DNA from: Bin87 sp965261925
Lineage (GTDB): Bacteria > Chloroflexota > Dehalococcoidia > Lucifugimonadales > UBA3495
Length of the DNA: 64,000 nt
Direction of reading: 5' to 3'
NCBI GenBank assembly: GCA_965261925.1
Contig: OZ253486.1
Location: 558,001-622,000, forward strand
Every line of letters begins with the position of its first letter. Positions within the stretch are counted from its first letter, which is position 1. The notes under the pieces are model-generated. The model had not been told where the DNA came from. It ran no database searches and saw nothing but the letters and a program-made list of their open reading frames with translations. Below are positions 50,858-58,663 of this stretch, piece after piece. The position numbers were made by a program, and so were the translations under genes.

Positions 50858-52330
50858 CTAGTATCGTCCTCCGGCTCCGGCCGTCGCCAACTTCGGGCCG
50901 GCATCGACCGGCCGGGAGTTGTAGCGCCCGGAGTAGTGGTGTTCCTTGATGCTATACGCCATTATGGCCGCCGGGATCAGGGTCAGTCCCGCAATCAGGA
51001 AGGGCCAGAAGTAGCTGTTGCCAAACCATTCGTAGGCGTAGCCGGCAAACTGGATGCTGAAGAAGGATCCGATCTGGTGCGAGAAAAACACCCAGCCGCT
51101 GATGGTTCCCAGAGCGCGGAATCCGTACACGTCCGCGGTCAGCGTCGACGTCAGCGGTACGCTGGCCACCCACGACATGCCGGACAGCAGGGCAAACGCC
51201 ACCAGACCCTGCATCCCATACCCGAACAGGGGCAGGAACACCAGCGCCATGAACGCCACGCAGCGAGTGGCGTACACCACCGCCAGCACGTTTTTGCGCC
51301 GCATTCGGTCGCCCAGGAAGCCGGTAATAATCACGCCGGCAGCATTCAGCCCGGTCATGACGCCGAACAACAACGCGGCGAACACCTTCTTGTCGTCAAA
51401 AGTCATCCACAGGAAGTTCACCGTGTTGGGCAGAACATCCTCGGCGTAGGGAATGAAGTGAATACTCAACAGGCCGGTGGTAATTCCGCATACCACATAC
51501 GCGCCGGATAGCTGCCACATCGGCGGCGTCTTGAAGCACTGCCGCCAGTTGTCAACCTCATAAAGTCCGGATTGCCGCTGCAGCGGCGCGCTGCCGGCCG
51601 GGGCGTCTTCGGGATTCGGGTCGCCGTCCGTATTGAGCCCCATGTCTGCCGGGCTGGGCCGCAGGAAGAACATCGCCAATGGCGCGGCCAGGAACACTAC
51701 CATCATCCCCAACAGGAACCACACGGTGCGCCAGCCCACCAACTCCACGCCGGCGATGGTCAATCCGGATTCGTTGAGCACACCCATGAGGTACGCCGCG
51801 AAGGGGATCATCAACAATCCGCCGATGGAGGTGCCGGCCGCCGCCAACCCGGTGGCCTTGCTCCGCTTGCGGCGGAACCAACGAACCACCAAGGCCAGCA
51901 TGTTGGTAATCGACGCCGCGCTCAGACACGTGTTGATCACAATCGAAAACACCGCGATGAACCACAGCAGGTCGAGCGGTATCCTGATCACGCCCAAGTT
52001 CAACACCAGGTCCGTGTCCTGCATGAAAGCGAGGCTCATTATTGCCAAGCCCATCACCGACAGTCCGATGCCAAAGACCCGGCGCGGGCCGTACTTGTCG
52101 AACAGCGCCCCCATAATCGGCTGCATCGCGCCATTCATGAGGAAACCAACCGATCCCACCCACGAGATGTCGGACCGGTCCCAGCCGAAGGTCGGCTCCA
52201 TCTCGGTGACGAACAGGCCAAACCCCTGCCGTCCGGGTATGGACAGGAACGACACGAAGAAGCAGGTGGCCACGATGTACCAGCCGAAATACATCGGCGC
52301 GGCAACTGGCGCTGCGGATTTGCTGGTCAT
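50858..52330 (-). CDS. MFS permease, monocarboxylate/oxalate-type (1)
   Basis: A 490-residue transporter of about 12 helices in the monocarboxylate/oxalate-formate antiporter branch. Signs: MYFGWYIVATCFFVSFLSI with the early Tyr-Gly-Trp, FDKYGPRRVFGIGLSVMG loop 2-3, RWFRRKRSKATGLAAAGTS and GWRTVWFLLG. The middle loop (about 235-280) is long and Asp/Pro-rich. The ATG at 52330 has GGGGG upstream; the frame is open to 52423. It is a close relative of the next gene upstream (52558) and lies after a perfect 18-bp hairpin. Probably imports a carboxylate; not certain. Confidence 0.88.
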   Translation of the reverse strand: MTSKSAAPVAAPMYFGWYIVATCFFVSFLSIPGRQGFGLFVTEMEPTFGWDRSDISWVGSVGFLMNGAMQPIMGALFDKYGPRRVFGIGLSVMGLAIMSLAFMQDTDLVLNLGVIRIPLDLLWFIAVFSIVINTCLSAASITNMLALVVRWFRRKRSKATGLAAAGTSIGGLLMIPFAAYLMGVLNESGLTIAGVELVGWRTVWFLLGMMVVFLAAPLAMFFLRPSPADMGLNTDGDPNPEDAPAGSAPLQRQSGLYEVDNWRQCFKTPPMWQLSGAYVVCGITTGLLSIHFIPYAEDVLPNTVNFLWMTFDDKKVFAALLFGVMTGLNAAGVIITGFLGDRMRRKNVLAVVYATRCVAFMALVFLPLFGYGMQGLVAFALLSGMSWVASVPLTSTLTADVYGFRALGTISGWVFFSHQIGSFFSIQFAGYAYEWFGNSYFWPFLIAGLTLIPAAIMAYSIKEHHYSGRYNSRPVDAGPKLATAGAGGRY

Positions 52331-52492
52331 ACGCCCCCTAGCTTGGCGGGTTCCGTGAGGCGATGACCGAACACCGCCAAATACCTCGCCATCATAGCAG
52401 GCCCACAAATAGGGCGCCAGCACGCATCACGCAGCAGAGCTATGGCAGTCCGTAGCCGGCGGCACACGGAGATCATCTGCCCGTGGGCATAT

Positions 52493-52534
52493 CCTACTAC
52501 TCCCGCCCATTGGCGGATGGGCGGGAGTAGTAGG
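52493..52534. repeat. Perfect 18-bp hairpin between two MFS genes
   Basis: CCTACTACTCCCGCCCAT (52493-52510) and ATGGGCGGGAGTAGTAGG (52517-52534) pair fully around the loop TGGCGG. No T-run follows on either strand. It lies 23 bases after the stop of the upstream MFS gene and about 160 bases before the next. It may act as an mRNA-stabilising structure or a REP-like element. Confidence 0.85.
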
Positions 52535-52557
52535 GTGGCAGTCAATGCGTATTGGGG

Positions 52558-53886
52558 TTAGTCGGCCGCTCCGGCTGCGGCGGGGGCGACCTGATAACGC
52601 ACCGAATACCTGCGCTCCCGGATGGTGAAGGCACTGATTGCCGCCGGGTACAGCATCACCGCGGCGATGGAGAACGCCAGCACGTAGTCGCCGGTAAACT
52701 CACGCAGGTAGCCGGCCGCCAGCACGCTGGTAAATCCGCCCAGCTGGTGGAACAGGAAGGCCACACCCGAGATGGTGGCCAGAGACTTCAGTCCGTACAC
52801 CTCAGCCGTAAGCGAGGTTGTCAGCGGGGCGGTGGCGATCCAGGACAGTCCCGCGACGACGGAGAAGATGAGCAAGCCGGCCACGACCGGGATGCCCGGC
52901 ACCAACAACGAGGCCACCAAGATCACATAGCCCGTCCCGCGGCAGAAGTACACCGCCGCCAGCCAGTTCTTGCGTCCGCCGATGCGGTCGGAAATCCAGC
53001 CCGCCCCGGTGGCTCCCAGCGCGTTGAGTCCTGACATCAAGCCGAAGATCAGCGCCGCGGTCTGCGGGTTGATGCCCTCCTCCACCGCCATGGGCACGAA
53101 GTGCACCGCCAGCATGAACGTGGTGGACCCGCAAATGAAGTACGAAAAACTCATCTGCCAGATGGGGAGCGTACGGAACGCCTGACGCCAATTCTCGGCG
53201 AACAACGGCTGTGCCGGGGGAGCGGCCGCTCCCGGCGATCCTCCCGGCCCGGTGTCCGGAACCGGGTCGCCGTCCGGGGTCAAGCCCTTCTTCGCCGGGT
53301 CGTCGTGCAGGAACACGAAAGCCAACGGGATGCCCAGCACCAGGATCATCACGCCGAGCACGATCCACGACAACCGCCAGTCGATCAGGCTGATCAGGTA
53401 CGCCGCGAAGGGCACCAGGATCAGGCCGCCCAGCGACATGCCCGAGGCGTTGAGCCCAATCACCAGGCCGCGCCGCCGGCGGAACCACTTGCTCAGCATC
53501 GCTCCGGTGTTGGTCAGAGACGTTCCGCTCTGACCCACCGCGGCGACCACGCCGAAAACCGCGATCAGGTACCAGATGCTGCCGGTGGCCGCCATCAGCA
53601 GGGTTGATGCACCCACGACCACGATGCCGGTCATCACCACGATGCGGACGCCCACGCGGTCGAAGAGGTAGCCCATGAAGGGCTGGGAGACGCCGTTCAG
53701 CAGCGCGCCCAGCGCGGCTGCCCAGGAGACCACGGTGCGGTTCCACTCGAATTCCGCCTCCATGGGGACCACGAACGCGCCGAAAGCGTTTCGCGTTCCC
53801 ATGGTCAGGAACGCGATAAACATGCAGGTGGCGACGACAAACCACCCGTAAAACATCCCCTGGCGCGCCGGATTACTCACCGCCAT
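52558..53886 (-). CDS. MFS permease, monocarboxylate/oxalate-type (2)
   Basis: A 442-residue paralogue of the gene downstream. Shared motifs: MFYGWFVVATCMFIAFLTMG, YLFDRVGVRIVVMTGIVVVG, KWFRRRRGLVIGLNASGMSLG, and the middle loop with LTPDGDPVPDTGPGG, which is the same DGDP motif seen in the paralogue (NTDGDPNPEDAPAG). About 12 helices. ATG at 53886 with GGGGGC upstream. The two genes lie in tandem on the same strand with a long hairpin between, and come from a duplication. Confidence 0.9.
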   Translation of the reverse strand: MAVSNPARQGMFYGWFVVATCMFIAFLTMGTRNAFGAFVVPMEAEFEWNRTVVSWAAALGALLNGVSQPFMGYLFDRVGVRIVVMTGIVVVGASTLLMAATGSIWYLIAVFGVVAAVGQSGTSLTNTGAMLSKWFRRRRGLVIGLNASGMSLGGLILVPFAAYLISLIDWRLSWIVLGVMILVLGIPLAFVFLHDDPAKKGLTPDGDPVPDTGPGGSPGAAAPPAQPLFAENWRQAFRTLPIWQMSFSYFICGSTTFMLAVHFVPMAVEEGINPQTAALIFGLMSGLNALGATGAGWISDRIGGRKNWLAAVYFCRGTGYVILVASLLVPGIPVVAGLLIFSVVAGLSWIATAPLTTSLTAEVYGLKSLATISGVAFLFHQLGGFTSVLAAGYLREFTGDYVLAFSIAAVMLYPAAISAFTIRERRYSVRYQVAPAAAGAAD

Positions 53887-54016
53887 GATGCCCCCAAGCC
53901 CCCATATTCAGCTTGTGGCGGATTGTATGCCGATGCCGGTGGGGGCGCAAGGAAACACGCCGTGTCATTCGGGGGACGCGACCTTTCACGTTTATTTGCG
54001 TACTAAATTTTCTCTG

Positions 54017-54268
54017 TTATCTTTCCTCTCTGGTGAAAATCTTGGTTTCCTGGTTCTGCACGACTTCCCCTCGTGCCATCAGCCCTCCGAGAACTGAGTA
54101 AGTCAAGTAGTTTCGCTGACCGCCACGGATAGACGAGCGCAGGCCCAGCAAATCAGCGATCTGAGAGTTTCGAAGGCCGTCGGGATGGGAGTCGAGCAGC
54201 ATCAACACAGCTTGCTCAATGTGGCGTAAGCTTTCCTGTGCGAGTACGCGGGCGGCAGTGTCGCTCAT
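54017..54268 (-). CDS. Small winged-helix DNA-binding protein
   Basis: An 83-residue protein with a winged-helix motif: EQAVLMLLDSHPDGLRNSQI, then ADLLGLRSSIRGGQRNYLTY and LMARGEVVQNQETKIF as the wing. This pattern is often found in small proteins beside restriction or toxin genes. Start at 54268, preceded by GAGGTAAC; the frame is open further up to 54289. It is the last gene of a minus-strand run of five small accessory genes and may be their regulator. Confidence 0.7.
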   Translation of the reverse strand: MSDTAARVLAQESLRHIEQAVLMLLDSHPDGLRNSQIADLLGLRSSIRGGQRNYLTYSVLGGLMARGEVVQNQETKIFTREER

Positions 54269-54281
54269 TTTGAGTGTTACC

Positions 54282-54557
54282 TCACCCACAGCTCGGCAAG
54301 TCTGATGACAAGCTCGCGTATGACATGGGGTGGAGAGATCCCACGTGCCGGTCGACGCAGCCGTGGCAGGTGACCGTATCGCAATCTTCTTCCTGGCAGG
54401 CTTGGTTGCATTTGTCGCAAGATGGCCGCTTGCAGTTGGGGCATGAATAATCGATCACGGGACACAGTGGGTAGTTGCAATTGTAGCAACCACCCACTTG
54501 ATCCGGGCCGCTATCGCTGTGCCGAGCTCCACAAATATCGCACAAAAAATGGGGCAT
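54282..54557 (-). CDS. Cysteine-rich zinc-binding protein
   Basis: A 91-residue protein with 16 cysteines in pairs: FLCDICGARH, GGCYNCNYPLCP, YSCPNCKRPSCDKCNQAC, and TVTCHGCVDRH. It should bind several zinc ions as treble-clef or ribbon units. No enzyme motif. It lies between the HepT-like and winged-helix genes with 14 to 23 bases on each side, so it belongs to the same operon. The family is not recognised; an adaptor or nucleic-acid-binding role is a guess. Confidence 0.75.
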   Translation of the reverse strand: MPHFLCDICGARHSDSGPDQVGGCYNCNYPLCPVIDYSCPNCKRPSCDKCNQACQEEDCDTVTCHGCVDRHVGSLHPMSYASLSSDLPSCG

Positions 54558-54579
54558 GTCGCACTCGCCGAATGGGTGA

Positions 54580-54945
54580 TTAACTTATCCGGGTCTGGTA
54601 CGCGATTACCGCAGCCAACAATGCCGGTACGCTTTCAGTAGCGGCTTGCCAAACCTTATCGCTATCGACCAGGTGGGGGCGGTGTACCAAAAATGTTCGC
54701 ATACTGAATAACGCTGTCCAGTTGACACTAAGCATAGCCTCCGTGTCCCGTTTTGATATGACCCTGGCGGCGTCCGCAACCAGTCCCATCGCATGATAAA
54801 GCGCGAAACGGGCAGTCAGGTCGCCGGACAAGTACTGGTCGGCGTTGCGCTCGGTGAGTCTGATGACGACGTTGCACCAGTGAACCACGCGCCTCAGTGG
54901 TGATGCTTCTACAGGCCCGTGTTCATCCTCGGGTGTAAATGACAT
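54580..54945 (-). CDS. HepT-like HEPN toxin
   Basis: A 121-residue all-helical HEPN protein. The RNase motif Rx4H is RTFLVH (Arg83, His88), in the usual context WTALFSMRTFLVHRPHLVDSD followed by VWQAATESVPALLAAV, as in HepT/DUF86. HEPN toxins cut RNA and are neutralised by a nucleotidyltransferase-fold partner. The partner gene is just upstream and overlaps it by 23 bases. This identifies a MntA/HepT type toxin-antitoxin pair. Confidence 0.8.
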   Translation of the reverse strand: MSFTPEDEHGPVEASPLRRVVHWCNVVIRLTERNADQYLSGDLTARFALYHAMGLVADAARVISKRDTEAMLSVNWTALFSMRTFLVHRPHLVDSDKVWQAATESVPALLAAVIAYQTRIS

Positions 54946-55303
54946 CCCGATTTTGCCTATCCCGTATTGCCCACTGGAATCCTTCGGCGATGCGCTTTTC
55001 CAAAATGCTGTTGTCCGTTATCCAGACTTTTGCTCCCGTCAGTCCCTCCAGCTCTGCCACCACGTCGAAATGGTGTTCGTTGAAGTGCCACTCGTATTTG
55101 TCCGAGTCGAACTGGACAATGAGGTACAAGTCAACCTCGGTGAAAGGGTCAGGTTCGGGTCGGGGGCCTTGCTGTACGGGCGGCCTGTTCTGGCCGGTGT
55201 CAACAGCCATCTCATGGATGTTCCAGCGCCGACAGATCTCGGCGATCTCATCCAATGACAAGTCGGCCTTGGTCAAAAGAGGTTTTCGTTTTGACGTAGC
55301 CAC
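54923..55303 (-). CDS. MntA-like nucleotidyltransferase-fold antitoxin, degenerate
   Basis: A 126-residue protein resembling minimal nucleotidyltransferases: IAEICRRWNIHEMAVDTGQ, then TEVDLYLIVQFDSDKYEWHF and FDVVAELEGLTGAKVWITDN. Active MntA proteins have GSxxRGE and DxD here. In this protein the GS is replaced by TG and the first Asp of DxD by Glu (EVD), so AMP transfer onto the toxin is doubtful and it may act only by binding. It overlaps the HepT-like toxin gene by 23 bases. No clear ribosome binding site at the ATG. Confidence 0.7.
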   Translation of the reverse strand: MATSKRKPLLTKADLSLDEIAEICRRWNIHEMAVDTGQNRPPVQQGPRPEPDPFTEVDLYLIVQFDSDKYEWHFNEHHFDVVAELEGLTGAKVWITDNSILEKRIAEGFQWAIRDRQNRDVIYTRG

Positions 55304-55395
55304 TTTAGCTCCCGGTACAATAAACGGGTATTGCCCTGCGCCGATGCGAAATATGTGGCCGGAACGTCTTGTTGCAAAACGTCCGCTAACCCCAG

Positions 55396-55950
55396 CTATT
55401 CGCCGTTAGGGTCCGGCCACTCATAGGGGATGGAGTGGTCTTCAAACCCCACGATGATTGTTCGTTCACGTTTCTGCGGCAAGCCAAAGTCCAGAGCGTT
55501 CAGCACGCTCCAATCAGCACGGTAACCAAGCCCGTTCAGTGCGGAGATAATCGCTTCTATCGTCCGTCCGATATTATGAGTCAACAGCTGCCGCACGTTT
55601 TCCAGGACGAACGCCGACGGTCGCTTGGCGTCAATAATGGCGGCCACATCAAAGATCAAATTGCCGCGAGAATCGTCGAAGCCCCGCATATCGCCTATGA
55701 TGCTGGGCGGTTGACAAGGGAAACCGGCCAAGAGGATCTCGTGGTCAGGCACCGAGCCCGGATCAATCTCGGTAATATCTCCGGCGGGAACGATGTGAAA
55801 ATTTTGCTGGTAGGCTCGCCGGGCCTCCGCGTCAATATCGCCAGCAAAAACACAGTTCATTCCCAAACGGGCGGCGGCTAAGTGAACCCCCCCGATGCCG
55901 CAGAACATATCCGTGAACGTCAGCAGCGGCTTGCCGTCTCTGTGGACCAT
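55396..55950 (-). CDS. Truncated DNA (cytosine-5) methyltransferase
   Basis: A 184-residue N-terminal half of a C5-cytosine methyltransferase. Motif I FTDMFCGIGGVHLAAARLG, motif IV GFPCQPPSI (catalytic Cys near residue 79; the usual PFS is PPS), motif VI FVLENVRQLL, motif VIII QKRERTIIVGF. The target-recognition region and motifs IX-X are missing: the frame stops at 55396 and no continuation is seen downstream in other frames. Full enzymes have 300 or more residues. It is either a remnant or part of a split enzyme. The start may also be a TTG at 56004. Confidence 0.8.
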   Translation of the reverse strand: MVHRDGKPLLTFTDMFCGIGGVHLAAARLGMNCVFAGDIDAEARRAYQQNFHIVPAGDITEIDPGSVPDHEILLAGFPCQPPSIIGDMRGFDDSRGNLIFDVAAIIDAKRPSAFVLENVRQLLTHNIGRTIEAIISALNGLGYRADWSVLNALDFGLPQKRERTIIVGFEDHSIPYEWPDPNGE

Positions 55951-56210
55951 AGTCTGTACACGCCATCTCCGTATCTTGTTCCACAAGTTTATCAAGGTTG
56001 TCAAGGGAATTTAGGCAAACATTATGTTATTTTCCGCAAGTTGCCACATTTTTTGCGAGTAATTGCCCATGTACAAAAAATGCCGGGGTGGCGTATCAGC
56101 TACCCCGACATCGTCAATCTGCTGTCTTCTGTATAAGCAGAATTCTATGCGGCTAACAAGAGATTTGCCGACAGGCTCAACGCCTCAGAGACGATGGATG
56201 AGCCGAAAAA

Positions 56211-56882
56211 TCATATCCCTCGCAACAAACGAGCTGGCAACCTATACCAGTACACCGCACCAGACGCAATCTGTGCATCGATATCCCAGTCTGTACGCAC
56301 CGCAGCTATCGCTGCCCGCGCGGGTTGGCCCGTGAACCTGGTCATAAATTCAGCGTTTCGGATGGCTCGGCGAGTGTCTCGATCATCCGCAGTGTACGAC
56401 GACTCGACCGCCACATAAAACGTCTGACCATCCCCATCAGTCGTTTCCATGATCAAGTCAGACAACCGGAAACTCTCCAACGCATTCTGTGATATGGCCG
56501 AAATATCCTGTCCGGCGGTCAAAGCCGACAAGTCCGCTCCGTCGAGATTTTTCGTGAGGCGCAGTTCCATCGCGTTGGCAATGGCGGGAGCTACTCGGTG
56601 GGCCAGGCCGTCGGTTGCCATGCCTTTGACCGTCCCAACATCATCCTGGAGCCGCCCCAGTTGCTCCGCAGTCCGATCCATCCGCTGAATGAGTCGATCC
56701 GCCCGCTCTGTGATCTCGGCCATCTGCGCTGCAATCTGGTCAACCCGGGAGGCCAGCCGGGCCATGGTTTCCGGCAACTCCAGCAGCTCCCGTGTCAGCA
56801 ACCGGGAGCGCAAACCCTCAAGCAGGTGCGGATTTGCGTCCAGCACCTGCATCAGGTCTTCCACCGTGTTGAAGGTGGTCAT
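56211..56882 (-). CDS. Coiled-coil PD-(D/E)XK-like protein (DUF3782-like)
   Basis: A 223-residue protein. After a short N-terminal helix, residues about 35-85 form a heptad-rich coiled coil (LASRVDQIAAQMAEITERAD, then RLIQRMDRTAEQLGRLQDDV). The C-terminal part (about 95-210) resembles a PD-(D/E)XK nuclease fold: DGQTFYVAVESSYTADDRDT and a final strand TRFTGQPARAAIAAVRTDW. Such proteins are abundant in cyanobacteria, Chloroflexi and archaea; the function is not established. It lies beside the defence-like islet but is separated from it by about 260 bases. Confidence 0.8.
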   Translation of the reverse strand: MTTFNTVEDLMQVLDANPHLLEGLRSRLLTRELLELPETMARLASRVDQIAAQMAEITERADRLIQRMDRTAEQLGRLQDDVGTVKGMATDGLAHRVAPAIANAMELRLTKNLDGADLSALTAGQDISAISQNALESFRLSDLIMETTDGDGQTFYVAVESSYTADDRDTRRAIRNAEFMTRFTGQPARAAIAAVRTDWDIDAQIASGAVYWYRLPARLLRGI

Positions 56883-56935
56883 TTCGTGCCCGTCTGTGAC
56901 GTTATCTTATATAGAGCGTGGCCGACCCCACGGCC

Positions 56936-58441
56936 CTACACGTCCTTCAACGCCAGCGCGTCCTGGCCGGCGCTGTTGCCGGCCAGGCGACCGAACACCA
57001 TGCCCGCGCTGAGGCCGCTGCCACCGGGGTAGTTGTGGTAGAAGAGGCCGCCCACCATCTCGCCGGCGGCGTACAGGCCGGGGATCGGGTCCTGGGCGTT
57101 GGTCACCACCTGGCCGCGGTTGTTCACCTTGACGCCGCCGAAGGTGAAGGTGATGCCGGTGGTCACAGCCCAGCCGCGATACGGGGGAGTGTCCAGGGTC
57201 TGGGCCCAGTTGGTCTTGTCGACCGCCAGGCCCTCGGTGCGGCGTCCGTCCTTGACCGTCGGGTTGTACTCGATGTCCTGGCGGACGGCGGCGTTGTACT
57301 CCTCGACGGTCTTGACCAGGCCCGCCGGGTCGATGTCCAGCATGCGCGCCAACTCCTCGATGGAGTTGGCCTCGGCCGTGGTGGCCTGCGGGATCCAGTA
57401 TTCGTCTCGGAGCAGGTGCTTCACCTTCTCGTCGAAGACCTGGAAGCATAGACCCTGGGGCTGATCCATCAGCGCGCGTCCGTAGGTGACGTAGGTGTAG
57501 TTGCGGAAGTCCGCGCCCTCGTCCAGGAACCGGTCGCCGTTAAGGTTCACCATCAGGCCAAAGGGATAGGAGTGCTTCTGGAACAGCTCGGTGATCGTGC
57601 GGTCGCCGAAGGAGGGAGCGTTCATGTCCCAGGCCACCGCGTGACACGACGACCAGTGCCCATAGGACTGCCCACCAACGTCCAGCGCCATCTTGATGCC
57701 GTCGCCGGTGTTGTAAGGGATGCCGCGAACCTTCACGGTCTCCCAGCCGGGTCCCAGGTAACGGCAACGCATCTCGGCGTTGGCCTCAAACCCGCCGGCG
57801 GCCAGCACGACGGCGCGCCCGGCGATGTCGTCAAAGCCGTCCGGGCCTTTGACGCGCAGGCCGGCCACGTTTCCCTTCTGGTCCTGGATCAACGACACTC
57901 CCTCGGTGGCATACCGCACCTCGACGCCCAGTCGTTGGCACACGTCGAACTGTTGGTCCGACAGGCCCTTGCCGGCTCCCACCGCCTCGACCACGAGGCC
58001 ACCCCAGAACCGGAACTTGTCGCCGTCGCGGAACGCCTGGCGACCAAAGGACAGAACGAAGCGCACCCCGTGTTCCTGCAGCCACTTCATCGTGGGATAG
58101 GACTGGCTGACGAGGATCTCGGCGAGTTCAGGGTCAGACAGACCGTGGGTGACCCGCATCATGTCGTCGTAAAACTGGTTCTCAGTGTACTGGCCGACCT
58201 CGATGGAGTTGGCCTCGGTCTCGGACATGTCGGGGATGAGCCCCTTGATGTCATCCAGCCCGTTGTAGGCGAAGCGGATGATCCCGCCGGTGAAGTAGGT
58301 GTTGCCGCCACGGAAATACTCGGGAGCTTTCTCTACCACCAGGACCGACTGGGTCTGCTCGCGGGCGGCGATGGCGGCGGAGAGCGCGGCGTTTCCGGCC
58401 CCCACGACGATTACGTCATAAACAGTGTCATTAGCAGGCAA
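56936..58441 (-). CDS. FAD-dependent dehydrogenase, tricarballylate/fumarate-reductase-like
   Basis: A 501-residue flavoprotein of the succinate dehydrogenase/fumarate reductase family, closest in pattern to tricarballylate dehydrogenase TcuA. N-terminal FAD site YDVIVVGAGNAALSAAIAAR, the RGGNTYFTGGIIRFAY loop, VVLAAGGFEANAEM near residue 215, TTGITFTFGGVKVNNRGQVV near 430, and the C-terminal GGLFYHNYPGGSGLSAGMVF. TTG start with GAGGTG about seven bases upstream. It oxidises an unknown tricarboxylate or related acid. A tandem pair of carboxylate-type MFS permeases 3-6 kb away could feed it. Confidence 0.9.
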   Translation of the reverse strand: MPANDTVYDVIVVGAGNAALSAAIAAREQTQSVLVVEKAPEYFRGGNTYFTGGIIRFAYNGLDDIKGLIPDMSETEANSIEVGQYTENQFYDDMMRVTHGLSDPELAEILVSQSYPTMKWLQEHGVRFVLSFGRQAFRDGDKFRFWGGLVVEAVGAGKGLSDQQFDVCQRLGVEVRYATEGVSLIQDQKGNVAGLRVKGPDGFDDIAGRAVVLAAGGFEANAEMRCRYLGPGWETVKVRGIPYNTGDGIKMALDVGGQSYGHWSSCHAVAWDMNAPSFGDRTITELFQKHSYPFGLMVNLNGDRFLDEGADFRNYTYVTYGRALMDQPQGLCFQVFDEKVKHLLRDEYWIPQATTAEANSIEELARMLDIDPAGLVKTVEEYNAAVRQDIEYNPTVKDGRRTEGLAVDKTNWAQTLDTPPYRGWAVTTGITFTFGGVKVNNRGQVVTNAQDPIPGLYAAGEMVGGLFYHNYPGGSGLSAGMVFGRLAGNSAGQDALALKDV

Positions 58442-58663
58442 AACCGCACCTCAACGGCCGGCCGGACCGTGCCCGGCAGGCAAATTTTTCGTACCCGATG
58501 ATACCACAGCGCCTGTTTCCTTCAGCGCAACGCTTGGTGCCGCGACCCTGGCTGATGTACCCTTGGCACCGCGTGGCCGGCCCTTATTGGCGGTTCGCGC
58601 CGGCCAGTTTCAGGCTGGGATTGGCGACCCAGAACCGCGCGGAATGACCGATATGGTGATGAC

